Source: Elusimicrobium simillimum | GTDB lineage: Bacteria > Elusimicrobiota > Elusimicrobia > Elusimicrobiales > Elusimicrobiaceae | DNA length: 64,000 bases | Assembly (NCBI RefSeq): GCF_049639735.1 | Contig: NZ_JBEVVA010000003.1 | Location: 1,798,001 to 1,862,000 of the forward strand | Direction of reading: 5' to 3' | Part shown: positions 16,451 through 24,174 of the stretch, piece after piece | Numbering within the stretch: the first letter of the stretch is position 1 | Layout: each line of letters opens with the position of its first letter | The notes under the pieces: generated by a model | Databases searched by the model: none | Told to the model about the DNA's origin: nothing | What the model saw: only the letters and a program-made list of their open reading frames with translations | Program-made: the position numbers and the translations under genes

Positions 16451-16469
16451 CTCCCTTTCGTAAAGGGAG
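16451..16469. repeat. Short palindrome, second copy
   Basis: CTCCCTTTCGTAAAGGGAG, identical to 14886-14904, between rdgB and the frameshifted lipoprotein gene. It could act as a weak terminator for rdgB on the minus strand. Confidence 0.6.
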
Positions 16470-16478
16470 AAAAACATC

Positions 16479-17072
16479 CTAAGCTTTTAAAGATTTAACC
16501 ATAAGCGAAAATGCTTTTTTGCGGTGGCTGATATTATTTTTTTCTTCCGCGGTCATTTCGGCCAAAGTTTTACCTGCGTCTTTTACTATAAACAGCGGGT
16601 CATAACCAAAGCCGTTGGTCCCCTTATACTTTTCCCCTATAAATCCCTCTAATATACCCTCAATTGTGCTAATTCCCCCGTCAGGCTTGGCGTAACAAGC
16701 AACTGTTTTAAAACGCGCGGTCCTCTTTTTAAGCGGTATGCCGTCAAGATCTGAGAGCAGTTTTCTGTTGTTGTCTTCCGCGCTTTTACCCGCGCCCGCG
16801 TAGCGGGCGCTTATCACGCCGGGCATACCGTTAAGCGCGTCTACTTCCAGGCCGGTATCATCGGCCAACGCGGGCAGCTTGGTAAATTTAGCGGCGGCGA
16901 CGGCCTTTATTATAGCGTTTTCCTCAAGAGTTGTGCCCGTCTCTTCAGGCAGCGTAAAACCGGGGAAGTCTTTTAAAGTTAAAAACTCTATCCCCGTCAG
17001 GTTTTCGGCGTGCAGTATTTCTTCTAACTCGCGCACTTTATTTTGGTTTTCCGTGGCTATTACTATTTTCAT
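16479..17072 (-). CDS. rdgB: dITP/XTP pyrophosphatase (RdgB/HAM1 family)
   Basis: A house-cleaning nucleotide pyrophosphatase of 197 residues that hydrolyses non-canonical purine triphosphates (dITP, XTP) to monophosphates. Motifs are IATENQNKVRELEEIL at the N-terminus, ALADDTGLEVDALNGMPGVISARYAG, and GTNGFGYDPLFI with a terminal ISHRKKAF. The ATG at 17072 has AGGGG upstream; the longer in-frame start at 17207 would run into the divergent gene's coding region. It shares a 42-base divergent promoter region with the glycosyltransferase. Confidence 0.95.
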   Translation of the reverse strand: MKIVIATENQNKVRELEEILHAENLTGIEFLTLKDFPGFTLPEETGTTLEENAIIKAVAAAKFTKLPALADDTGLEVDALNGMPGVISARYAGAGKSAEDNNRKLLSDLDGIPLKKRTARFKTVACYAKPDGGISTIEGILEGFIGEKYKGTNGFGYDPLFIVKDAGKTLAEMTAEEKNNISHRKKAFSLMVKSLKA

Positions 17073-17096
17073 ATTACCCCTAAAAAAGTGGAATCT

Positions 17097-17106
17097 ATTA
17101 TATAAT
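17097..17106. promoter_or_regulatory. Palindromic -10 element between rdgB and glycosyltransferase
   Basis: ATTATATAAT is its own reverse complement and gives TATAAT on both strands, 8 bases before the + strand ATG (17115) and about 24 bases before the rdgB ATG (17072). It may be a bidirectional promoter with a shared -10. Confidence 0.5.
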
Positions 17107-17114
17107 TCTAGTAT

Positions 17115-18170
17115 ATGAAAATAGTAATAGCTATACCAACACTTGCCATGGGCGGTGCGGAAAGACTGGCCGTACTGCAGGCCCGTGAATTTGCCAAAAA
17201 CGGCCATAACGTTACTATACTAACCGCCTATAATAAACCTGATTTTTACACAGTACCGCCAGAGGTTAACCGTGTACACCTTAACCTGCCGCACGTGCAT
17301 GCCTCCTTTTGGCACAGAGCACGCGTGGCGGCTTATGTTGCAAAAACACTGCTAGGCATATTGCCGGACGTGCTTATATCGCACATGATGTTCAACGCTT
17401 CTCTCATAGGCATAATACTGGGCATAAAAACAATTTTTGTAGAACACCTTGTATTAAATACAGAAACGCTTACTTTTACAAAACGTTTTGTATTAAACAA
17501 GGCGCACGCCTGCGTTTTTTTATCCGAGCGTGACCGCATAACATTTAACCGCCTTAAATTTAAAAGCCGTTGTGAGGTTATTTATAACCCCGCTATAAAA
17601 CCGGAACTTGAAGAAGACGTGCTGCCGCCGTTTATGAAGCCGTCTCTCAACGCTGTAGCCGTAGGCCGCCTGGTACGCCAAAAAGGTTTTGATATACTTA
17701 TAAACGCCTGGGCCGAGGTTGCCAAAACGGAACCCGACTGGCACCTCAGCATAGTGGGCGAGGGGCCGCAGCTGAGCGAACTGCAAGACATCATACAAAC
17801 AGCGAACCTGGAAAGCAAAGTAACTTTAGCGGGTTCTTACCACAATATTGCGGCGGTATATAAAAACGCCGATATCTTTGTATTATCCTCCCGCTCTGAG
17901 GGCTTTCCGCTTGCGCTGTGCGAGGCCATGAGCTGGAACGTACCGCCCGTAGCCTTTGACTGTGAAACAGGCCCCAACGTTATAATACGCGACGGCGAGG
18001 ACGGCGTGCTTGTCACTGATTTAAACGCGGACGCGCTGGCAAGAGCAATAAAAGATTTTATTAAAAACACTCCCCTGCGCACCCAGTGCGCCCAGGCCAC
18101 CGCTGAGGTTACGGAAAGATTCAGCCTGCAAAAATATATAGACGCATATGAATTTTTATTTAAAAACTAA
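17115..18170 (+). CDS. GT4-family glycosyltransferase
   Basis: A 351-residue retaining glycosyltransferase with two Rossmann domains. Evidence: MKIVIAIPTLAMGGAERLAVLQA at the N-terminus (typical GT4 GGAER), a VGRLVRQKGFDILINAWAEV nucleotide-sugar-binding start of the C-domain, and the E-x7-E motif in SEGFPLALCEAM. It probably acts at the cytoplasmic face of the membrane in surface glycan synthesis; donor and acceptor are not predictable. There is no Shine-Dalgarno sequence, and TATAAT (17101-17106) ends only 8 bases before the ATG, so the mRNA may be leaderless or nearly so. Confidence 0.9.
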   Translation: MKIVIAIPTLAMGGAERLAVLQAREFAKNGHNVTILTAYNKPDFYTVPPEVNRVHLNLPHVHASFWHRARVAAYVAKTLLGILPDVLISHMMFNASLIGIILGIKTIFVEHLVLNTETLTFTKRFVLNKAHACVFLSERDRITFNRLKFKSRCEVIYNPAIKPELEEDVLPPFMKPSLNAVAVGRLVRQKGFDILINAWAEVAKTEPDWHLSIVGEGPQLSELQDIIQTANLESKVTLAGSYHNIAAVYKNADIFVLSSRSEGFPLALCEAMSWNVPPVAFDCETGPNVIIRDGEDGVLVTDLNADALARAIKDFIKNTPLRTQCAQATAEVTERFSLQKYIDAYEFLFKN

Positions 18171-18224
18171 TCCGCACCCATGCAAAATATCATAGAATTA
18201 ATTAATACCTAAAAAGGAGATGTT

Positions 18225-18902
18225 ATGAACACCTGGACAAAATTTATAGAAACAATAACCCCCCAGATCAAAACCATGGGCTGGGAGTTACTTACAATAG
18301 TCGGCCATATCTGTCTTGCTTTACTGGCTTTAGTAGTGGGCCTCTACCTTTCCCGCCTGGTAAACACATATGTTAAAAAAGTTTTAAATAAAATAGATTT
18401 TGACTCTCGCACCTCTAAAGTAGGCATTAACGAAATGTGCGTACGCTTCGGCTTTGGCAAAAGCCCCACTCATATTTTGGCCTTTGTACTCTCTTGGGTT
18501 GTAATGATAATCGCCATTATCTACGCCGCAAAAGCGTTAAACCTTAACGACGTGCAGATATTGTTAGAAAAATTCTTAGCTTTCCTGCCTAAACTTTTTG
18601 TATCCATACTTATACTGTTCGCCGGGCTTTTATTTGGCAAGTTTTTGGGCAACATTATTGAAAACTCTTCAAAAGCCAACAACCTTGGCGGCGGCCTGAT
18701 AGTAGCCAAAGGCGTAGAAGCTTTTATGGTACTGTTCACCGCGCTTATCGCCCTAGAAAACCTGGGCGTAGCAACAAAACTGGTTAACAATGTTATTTTG
18801 GTACTCTTGGCCTCTATGGGTTTAGCGTTTGGCATAGCGGTAGGCCTTGGCGCCAAAGACACTGTGGCAGAATTTATAAAAAACTCAGTAAACAAAAAAT
18901 AA
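18225..18902 (+). CDS. MscS-like small membrane protein (conserved TM-helix repeats)
   Basis: A 225-residue protein with about four membrane helices: residues 20-45, 88-108, 124-145, and 165-210. Segments LSRLVNTYVKKVLNKIDFD, FLPKLFVSILILFAGLLFGKFLGNII and LASMGLAFGIAVGLGAKDTVAEFI match the 'conserved TM helix' family related to small-conductance mechanosensitive channels. The C-terminal part resembles the pore helix of MscS, but the large cytoplasmic beta and lower domains are absent. AAAAAGGAG precedes the ATG. Function is inferred only as a channel-like protein. Confidence 0.75.
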   Translation: MNTWTKFIETITPQIKTMGWELLTIVGHICLALLALVVGLYLSRLVNTYVKKVLNKIDFDSRTSKVGINEMCVRFGFGKSPTHILAFVLSWVVMIIAIIYAAKALNLNDVQILLEKFLAFLPKLFVSILILFAGLLFGKFLGNIIENSSKANNLGGGLIVAKGVEAFMVLFTALIALENLGVATKLVNNVILVLLASMGLAFGIAVGLGAKDTVAEFIKNSVNKK

Positions 18903-18913
18903 AACTCACAAAC

Positions 18914-18947
18914 AAAAATCCCCGCCAACCCGGCGGGGATTTTTTTG
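18914..18947 (+). terminator. Terminator after MscS-like gene
   Basis: Stem AAAAATCCCCGCC/GGCGGGGATTTTT with a 5-base loop and following Ts. Confidence 0.85.
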
Positions 18948-18951
18948 TTTT

Positions 18952-19171
18952 CCTCTCCCTCTTAGGGGATAGCGTAGCATGCATATATCAAGATGTAGAG
19001 GAGGCCAACGCCAAAGGCGGGCTTGGTGAGGGTGATGCACACAAACATATTGCTGTAAAGCTTAACTTGAAAATTTTAATTAATAACAGCAGAAATACCC
19101 TCACCTGCTTTTTTGCATGCTGCTTTGCAGCAAACAACGCAAAAAAACTTCCTCCCCCTAAGAGGGGGAGG
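18952..19171. repeat. R1 element, copy A (MITE-like, ~220 bp)
   Basis: The element starts CCTCTCCCTCTTAGGGGAT and ends CCCCCTAAGAGGGGGAGG, imperfect terminal inverted repeats of about 18 bases. Inside, GGTGAGGGTGAT and ATACCCTCACCTGC are a second inverted pair. The reverse complement of 23027-23242 aligns along its whole length, including AGCGTAGCATGCA.., TAACAGCAG.AATACCCTCACCTGC and GCAAACAACGCAAAAAAACTTCCTC. No coding capacity is visible. It occupies the gap between convergent genes. Confidence 0.8.
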
Positions 19172-19220
19172 AGAACAAAACAAGTGCAGTTAAGTAGTTA
19201 TAAAATGCTGTTATAGAGGC

Positions 19221-19390
19221 GAATTTCACAGGATTTTGAGTAGATTTTTTATTTTCTTCCGACGATATTCAAGTAGCGGAGCTACGGTGAGGAGGAAAAA
19301 ATAAAAAATCTGCCAAAAGCCGAAGAAATTCTTTACCGCTGATGAAACCCAAGCGAACACCGTGAGCGCAATCTGGAAGACGCGAAGCGA
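19221..19390. repeat. R2 hairpin element, copy 1
   Basis: GAATTTCACAGGATTTTGAG, then a long stem (19242-19260 with 19294-19311, about 18 bp), then GCCAAAAGCCGAAGAAATTC and a tail containing AAGCGAACAC and GACGCGAAGCG. The outer GAATTTC/GAAATTC also pair. Both flanks and the tail recur at 56792-56972, and the right flank and tail at 46144-46227, but the stem sequence is different in each full copy. No gene is present in 18903-19399 apart from R1 and R2. Confidence 0.75.
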
Positions 19391-19399
19391 AAAAAGCTT

Positions 19400-20065
19400 T
19401 TATTTCGTTTTTACTAATTTGCCATCATCCATAGTATAAACCGTATCAGCGTAATTAACCGCCTGCAGGTCATGCGTTACCATAATTATGGTAATGCCGC
19501 TTTTGGCAAGTCTGGCAAAATCTTCAAACACAAAAGCTTTTTTATGGGCGTCTAAATTGCCGGTAGGCTCGTCGGCCAAAATTAAAGCGGGGTTATTGCG
19601 CATAGCGCGGGCCACGGCGCCGCGCTGCTTTTCACCGCCGGAAAGAAGCGACGGCATTTTATCAGCCATCTTTTCTAAACCAAACGACGCCAGCAGTTCT
19701 TTAGCCTTACCGTCTCTTTTTTTACCGGCCATAATGGCAGGCATATTTACGTTCTCTATAAGCGTAAAATCAGGCAGCAGGCCGTCAAACTGAAATACAA
19801 AACCCATTCTTTTAAGGCGCATGGCGGATTTTTGGTTCTCCGAAAGTTTAGTCAACTCTTTACCGTCAAAAACTATACTGCCCGATGTAGGCGTATCAAG
19901 CATGCCTATCATATTAAGCAGCGTGCTTTTACCGGAACCGCTGGGCCCTACCAAAACAATAAATTCGCCTTTTTTTACCTCAAGGTTTACATCTTGCAGA
20001 ACATGCAGGTCTTCTGTGCCTTGGCCGTAGATTTTTGTTAAGTTTTTAATTTCAAGTATTTTCAT
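19400..20065 (-). CDS. lolD: Lipoprotein-releasing/MacB-type ABC transporter ATPase
   Basis: A 221-residue ABC ATPase of the LolD/MacB-type branch. Walker A GPSGSGKS (40-47), Q-loop VFQFDGLLPDFT, signature LSGGEKQR, Walker B LILADEPTGNLD and a switch His in MVTHD are all intact. It is encoded directly downstream of a LolC/E-type permease (4-base gap), so together they probably extract lipoproteins from the inner membrane toward the outer membrane, consistent with the lipoproteins and barrels seen elsewhere. Its start ATG is at 20065. Confidence 0.9.
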   Translation of the reverse strand: MKILEIKNLTKIYGQGTEDLHVLQDVNLEVKKGEFIVLVGPSGSGKSTLLNMIGMLDTPTSGSIVFDGKELTKLSENQKSAMRLKRMGFVFQFDGLLPDFTLIENVNMPAIMAGKKRDGKAKELLASFGLEKMADKMPSLLSGGEKQRGAVARAMRNNPALILADEPTGNLDAHKKAFVFEDFARLAKSGITIIMVTHDLQAVNYADTVYTMDDGKLVKTK

Positions 20066-20069
20066 ATTA

Positions 20070-21299
20070 TTATCCGTTTCTTATAGCTTCGGTAGGTACC
20101 ACGGCCGAGGCGCGCACCGCTGGGTAAAGCGCGGCCAAAAAGCATAACGCCACCGTGCCGCAAACTACTTTTATAATATCGCTTACTTCAAGTATTACAG
20201 GTATTTTGGTTATATAGTAAATGTCGCCCGGCAGCTCAAATAAGCCCGAAGACGCTATAACCCAGCACAGCCCAAGCGCCAGTACAATACCACATATTAT
20301 GCCAAACACACCTATCAGCATACCTTCTAATATAAAAATACGCAGTATGCTTACCGGTTTCGCGCCCATGGCGCGCAGTATGCCTATGTCTTTTATTTTT
20401 TCTGTGCCCAACAAAATTAAGTTAGACGCTATGTTTAAAGCCGCCACCAAAATTATTAAAGATAGAATAATAAACATGACAACTTTTTCCAGCTTTAAGG
20501 CGGCGTATAAAGTGGAGTTCATTTCCGCGTAAGTACGCACGGTGTAGGCGTCACTAAAAAGCGGTTTAATAAGCTTGGCAATTTTATCCGCTTTATCAAT
20601 ATTTTCAAGTTTTACAGACAACGCGTCCGCCCCGTCCGGCAAGTCCAAAAACTCGCCCGCGTCTTTTAGGTTTGTATAGACTATGCTTGTGTCAAACTCG
20701 TAATAACCCGTCTTAATAATGCCGGACACTCTAAACTTTTTCATTTTAGGCACCATAGCGGCGCTGGCGGCTATGGAAGACGGTGAAATTAAAACCACGT
20801 CATCCCCCACCCACAAACGCAAGCTTGTGGCAAGCTCCGCCCCCAGCACAATGGCGGCAGGCGCGGCGGCCTCGCCCACGCGCTTAACAGCCGTGTAAGA
20901 GCCCGCTTCAAAAGACGTGTTGAGATTATTTATTTTACCCTCAAGTTCAGGGTCCAGCCCGCGCAGCATTACACCCATAGAGGCATTGTCATGGTTTATT
21001 ATAGCCTGTCCCATTATATTGGGCGCGGCGGCTATTACGCCGGGCAGTTGTTCTATTTCTTTTATTTTTTGGGAATATTCTTCACGCGTCATATGGCCGG
21101 CAACTAAAATGTGGCTTTGCGCGCCTATGACTTTATTTTTGATATCGGTTTGAAAGCCTGTCATAACGCCAAGCGTGGTAATAAGCGCCGCAACGCCCAC
21201 CGCCACACCGGCCACGCCAATAATAGTGGTGACGAGGGCAAAAATGCCCTTACGTTTGGCAAAAAGATAACGTTTAGCTACAAAAAGTTCAAATCCCAT
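20070..21299 (-). CDS. lolC: LolC/LolE-type lipoprotein-releasing permease
   Basis: A 409-residue MacB/LolCDE-type permease: N-terminal TM (GIFALVTTIIGVAGVAVGVAALITTLGVMTG), a periplasmic domain with KVIGAQSHI and DPELEGKI, then three TMs (LSLIILVAALNIASNLILL; GMLIGVFGIICGIVLALG; VVCGTVALCFLAALYPAVRASAVVPTEAIR). Only one permease gene occurs here, so it may form a homodimer (LolF type) as in bacteria with a single permease. The upstream in-frame TTG (21314) is unlikely. ATG 21299 has no RBS; a TATAAT box ends 6 bases before it, suggesting a leaderless mRNA. Confidence 0.88.
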   Translation of the reverse strand: MGFELFVAKRYLFAKRKGIFALVTTIIGVAGVAVGVAALITTLGVMTGFQTDIKNKVIGAQSHILVAGHMTREEYSQKIKEIEQLPGVIAAAPNIMGQAIINHDNASMGVMLRGLDPELEGKINNLNTSFEAGSYTAVKRVGEAAAPAAIVLGAELATSLRLWVGDDVVLISPSSIAASAAMVPKMKKFRVSGIIKTGYYEFDTSIVYTNLKDAGEFLDLPDGADALSVKLENIDKADKIAKLIKPLFSDAYTVRTYAEMNSTLYAALKLEKVVMFIILSLIILVAALNIASNLILLGTEKIKDIGILRAMGAKPVSILRIFILEGMLIGVFGIICGIVLALGLCWVIASSGLFELPGDIYYITKIPVILEVSDIIKVVCGTVALCFLAALYPAVRASAVVPTEAIRNG

Positions 21300-21418
21300 T
21301 GTTATATTATACAATTTGCGAGGGCAGACTTTAAAAATAATACGTAATAATTTGTTATATTAGAATAATGATGTTATTTTATATTGCGTAAAAGACCAGT
21401 TTTTAATAAGATTAGAAT

Positions 21419-22987
21419 ATGCGTTTAAAAATTAAACTATTTATATTATCGGCTTTTTTAATTACGGCACTGCCGCTTTTAGCGCAGGGGCGCCCCGAAG
21501 TTGCGGCCCCTATAAAAGTGGGCGGAACATTTTCCGGGGAAGAAGCCTCCGCCGGGGCAACAGCGGCCGCCGCTAAAACCACCGCGGCGTTTAATATGGA
21601 GGACGAACTGTCCTCTCTTAGAGAAGCAATTTCAAAAAAACAATACAACAATGTTATTTCAAGAATAAACTCTCTTGTGGCTGAAGGAAAAAATACGCCG
21701 CGTTTTAATTTACTTTTGGCACAAGCCTATGAAGGCACGGCGCAGTGGGACAACGCTGTTTACCACGCCAGTGAAGTTATAGGAATGTCCCCCTCAGACT
21801 CTAGAGGTTTTACAATAAGAGGCGGCGCTTACTATAAAAAAGGTGAGCTTGATAAAGCTTCTATTGACATAGAAAAATCTCTTAAAATTAACCCCAACTC
21901 AAACAAAGCCAAACTTATTAAAAAGCTTATTGACGACGCCAAAGCAGGCGCGCCAACCACAGTAAGCGCCAGGCCGCAGCCAACCGCGCAACCCCCCGCC
22001 ACCCCCGGCGCTAAAGTAGCGGCGGATACAGCGGCGGCCGAGAAAACAAAAAGGCTTGAAACAATACGCTGGTGGATAATTTATTTTATAGCCGTACTGG
22101 CTGTAATATGCGCTTTTGTTTATTTCCGTTACCCCGCTAAATCAGGCTCTTCACCCAGCGGCGCTAAAAAAATTGACATTAAAGAGCAATACAATTTTAC
22201 CCGCCAAATTGGCGAGGGCGGCATGGGCAAAGTGTACGAGGCTTACGACAAAGTATTAAAACGCCGCGTTGCCATAAAGCGCGTACGCCCCGAACTTGTG
22301 CGCAGCAATTATGTAAGAGAACAGTTTTTGTCAGAAGCCAGAATGGTAGCGTTGCTCCGCCACCCTAATATTGTTGAGATTTATACTGTTATAGAATCTG
22401 ACAACAGCCTGTACCTTGTGTTTGAATATGTGGACGGGCAAACGCTGGAAACCAGACTGGATATAGACGGTTTTATACCGTTTTCTGAGTGCAAAGTTTT
22501 GTTTGAATCCGTTTGCCGCGGCCTGCATTACGCGCACGCGCAGGATATTATACACTGCGATTTAAAGCCCGGCAATATTATGATTACAGACGGCTCTAAC
22601 GCGAAAGTCATGGACTTTGGCGTAGCCAAAAAAGTGGTAGAGGGCGACAACGGCGCAAGAACCGTGGCCGGCACCCCCGCTTACATGGCGCCAGAACAGC
22701 AGAAAGGTTTTATGAAAAAGCAGTCTGACGTGTACTCGCTTGGCGTATGCCTTTACGAGTCACTGGTCGGCCAGGTACCGTGGAGCGTGGCGGGCTTTGA
22801 CATAGCTAATAAACGCGTAGTACCGCCGTCAAAGATTGTGCCGTTTATACCTGTGGAAGTTGACGCGCTGCTCTCAGACGCGCTTAAAGAAGACCCTACA
22901 CAAAGAATACAGTCTATAGACGAGTTCTGGACAAGGCTCAGCAAGATTGAGCCGCTGGCCGAACAACCAAGACCCAAGCATATTTAA
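21419..22987 (+). CDS. TPR-containing membrane Ser/Thr protein kinase
   Basis: 522 residues. An N-terminal signal/anchor (residues 5-22, ending LLAQG) is followed by a region with TPR-like helices (about 60-170; NLLLAQAYEG, AYYKKGELDKASIDIEKSL), a Pro/Ala linker, a single TM (about 218-237) and a C-terminal Hanks-type kinase (about 258-515). Kinase motifs: GEGGMGKVYEA (from 265), AIKRV lysine, HCDLKPGN (379-386), MDFGVA and APEQ. The HRD motif is HCD, so it is a non-RD kinase. Topology suggests TPRs outside and the kinase inside, the reverse order of PknB-type kinases. Divergent from the lol genes. Confidence 0.88.
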   Translation: MRLKIKLFILSAFLITALPLLAQGRPEVAAPIKVGGTFSGEEASAGATAAAAKTTAAFNMEDELSSLREAISKKQYNNVISRINSLVAEGKNTPRFNLLLAQAYEGTAQWDNAVYHASEVIGMSPSDSRGFTIRGGAYYKKGELDKASIDIEKSLKINPNSNKAKLIKKLIDDAKAGAPTTVSARPQPTAQPPATPGAKVAADTAAAEKTKRLETIRWWIIYFIAVLAVICAFVYFRYPAKSGSSPSGAKKIDIKEQYNFTRQIGEGGMGKVYEAYDKVLKRRVAIKRVRPELVRSNYVREQFLSEARMVALLRHPNIVEIYTVIESDNSLYLVFEYVDGQTLETRLDIDGFIPFSECKVLFESVCRGLHYAHAQDIIHCDLKPGNIMITDGSNAKVMDFGVAKKVVEGDNGARTVAGTPAYMAPEQQKGFMKKQSDVYSLGVCLYESLVGQVPWSVAGFDIANKRVVPPSKIVPFIPVEVDALLSDALKEDPTQRIQSIDEFWTRLSKIEPLAEQPRPKHI

Positions 22988-23026
22988 CTTAGCAAAAAAA
23001 CTCCCCGCTTAAACAATACTCATTTT

Positions 23027-23242
23027 CCTCTCCCTCTTAGGGGAGAGGAAGTTTTTTTGCGTTGTTTGCTGCGCAGCAGCTTGCAAAAAAGCAGGTGAGG
23101 GTATTACTGCTGTTATAAAACAAGAGTTTCAATTTAAATTTTACAACAAAATATTTGTGTATATCACCCTCACCTGCTCGCTTCGCTCACTTCCTCTACA
23201 GCTTGATATCTGCATGCTACGCTATCCCCTAAGAGGGAGAGG
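23027..23242. repeat. R1 element, copy B (inverted relative to copy A)
   Basis: Starts CCTCTCCCTCTTAGGGGAG and ends TCCCCTAAGAGGGAGAGG (near-perfect terminal inverted repeats). Its reverse complement aligns with 18952-19171 throughout. It fills the gap between the convergent kinase and hydrolase genes. Confidence 0.8.
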
Positions 23243-23248
23243 GTATAC

Positions 23249-23278
23249 AAAAAAACCTGCTGTGTAAGCAGGTTTTTT
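23249..23278. terminator. Terminator between R1 copy B and hydrolase gene
   Basis: Perfect stem AAAAAACCTGCT/AGCAGGTTTTTT with loop GTGTA, positioned at the end of the minus-strand operon. Confidence 0.85.
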
Positions 23279-23280
23279 AT

Positions 23281-24165
23281 TTACATATTCTTGGTGAAAA
23301 ATTGGGCCAACCTGTAGCGATATTCCTCGCCGCCTACTTCCGCGCTCTGGTTATGCTTGGCGCCCGGGATAATCCACAACTCTTTAGGCTCCTTGGCGTT
23401 CTTATAAAGGTAAGTGGCATTAACTGCCGGCACCAGGTTATCGTGGCGGCCGTGAATAATAAAAATAGGCCTGCCCGCGAGTCCTGCTATGTTATAGGCC
23501 GGGCTGTAATACTGCGGGTCAAAGCCAAGCCTGCGGCGTATAAAGTAAAGCACCAAAGGTATTACCGGGAAATACGGCACGCGCTTATTAATCCACGCCC
23601 AGCGCGCTACCACACGGTTAAAAGAGTAGTAGGCGGCCTCACTCACTACACACTTAATTTCTTTGTTTTTAGCGGCCGTGTAAATAGCCACCGTGCCGCC
23701 CATGCTAATACCGTAAAGGCCTATGGAGGCGCATTTAGCGGGCCGGGTGTCCTTCATATATTTTATAGCGCCTTCTAAATCTTTAGTTTCTAAGTAACCT
23801 ATAGAATTAACTTTACCGCCGGACTCGCCCATCGCCCTAAAATCAAAATATACTAGGTTAAAACCAAGGTCATGTAAATAGGCGGTATATTTTAAAATAT
23901 CGCCCCTGTTCTGGCCCCAGCCGTGTAAAAGGAAAAGCGTTTTGTCGCTGTTTTCGGCGGGTACAAACCAGCCTTTTAACGGGATGCCGTCTGTGGATTT
24001 AAAAGAAATTTGCTCAAAGGGTAATTTAAATTGGTCCGGGAAAATAACTACCGGCTTTCTTTTATAAACAGGCTCCAGCACAGCAACACTTTGTTTATAA
24101 ATTAAATAAACGGCAGCCACACAAACTATGATAAGCAAAATAATAAGTATAATAATGATATTCAT
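23281..24165 (-). CDS. Membrane-anchored alpha/beta hydrolase
   Basis: 294 residues: an N-terminal TM (about 2-20), then an alpha/beta-hydrolase domain of the BAAT/S9-like type. The nucleophile elbow is LYGISMGGT (Ser), the acid is in HGRHDNLVPA and the catalytic His in GAKHNQSA; LLHGWGQNRGD carries the oxyanion-hole HG. Related proteins are esterases or acyl hydrolases, but the substrate is unknown. It is the last gene of the long hpt-ftsH-glmM-... operon, 9 bases after nnrD, and is followed by a terminator. Confidence 0.85.
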   Translation of the reverse strand: MNIIIILIILLIIVCVAAVYLIYKQSVAVLEPVYKRKPVVIFPDQFKLPFEQISFKSTDGIPLKGWFVPAENSDKTLFLLHGWGQNRGDILKYTAYLHDLGFNLVYFDFRAMGESGGKVNSIGYLETKDLEGAIKYMKDTRPAKCASIGLYGISMGGTVAIYTAAKNKEIKCVVSEAAYYSFNRVVARWAWINKRVPYFPVIPLVLYFIRRRLGFDPQYYSPAYNIAGLAGRPIFIIHGRHDNLVPAVNATYLYKNAKEPKELWIIPGAKHNQSAEVGGEEYRYRLAQFFTKNM

Positions 24166-24174
24166 ATTTTAATT

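Noticed and set aside
16479..17207. Longer rdgB start at 17207
   Set aside because: The extra 45 residues run antisense through the glycosyltransferase start; ATG 17072 has an RBS and the family N-terminus.
18952..23242. CRISPR array or phage att pair suggested by repeated sequences
   Set aside because: The two R1 copies are single, inverted and 4 kb apart, with internal symmetry; there are no regular spacers and no cas or integrase genes.
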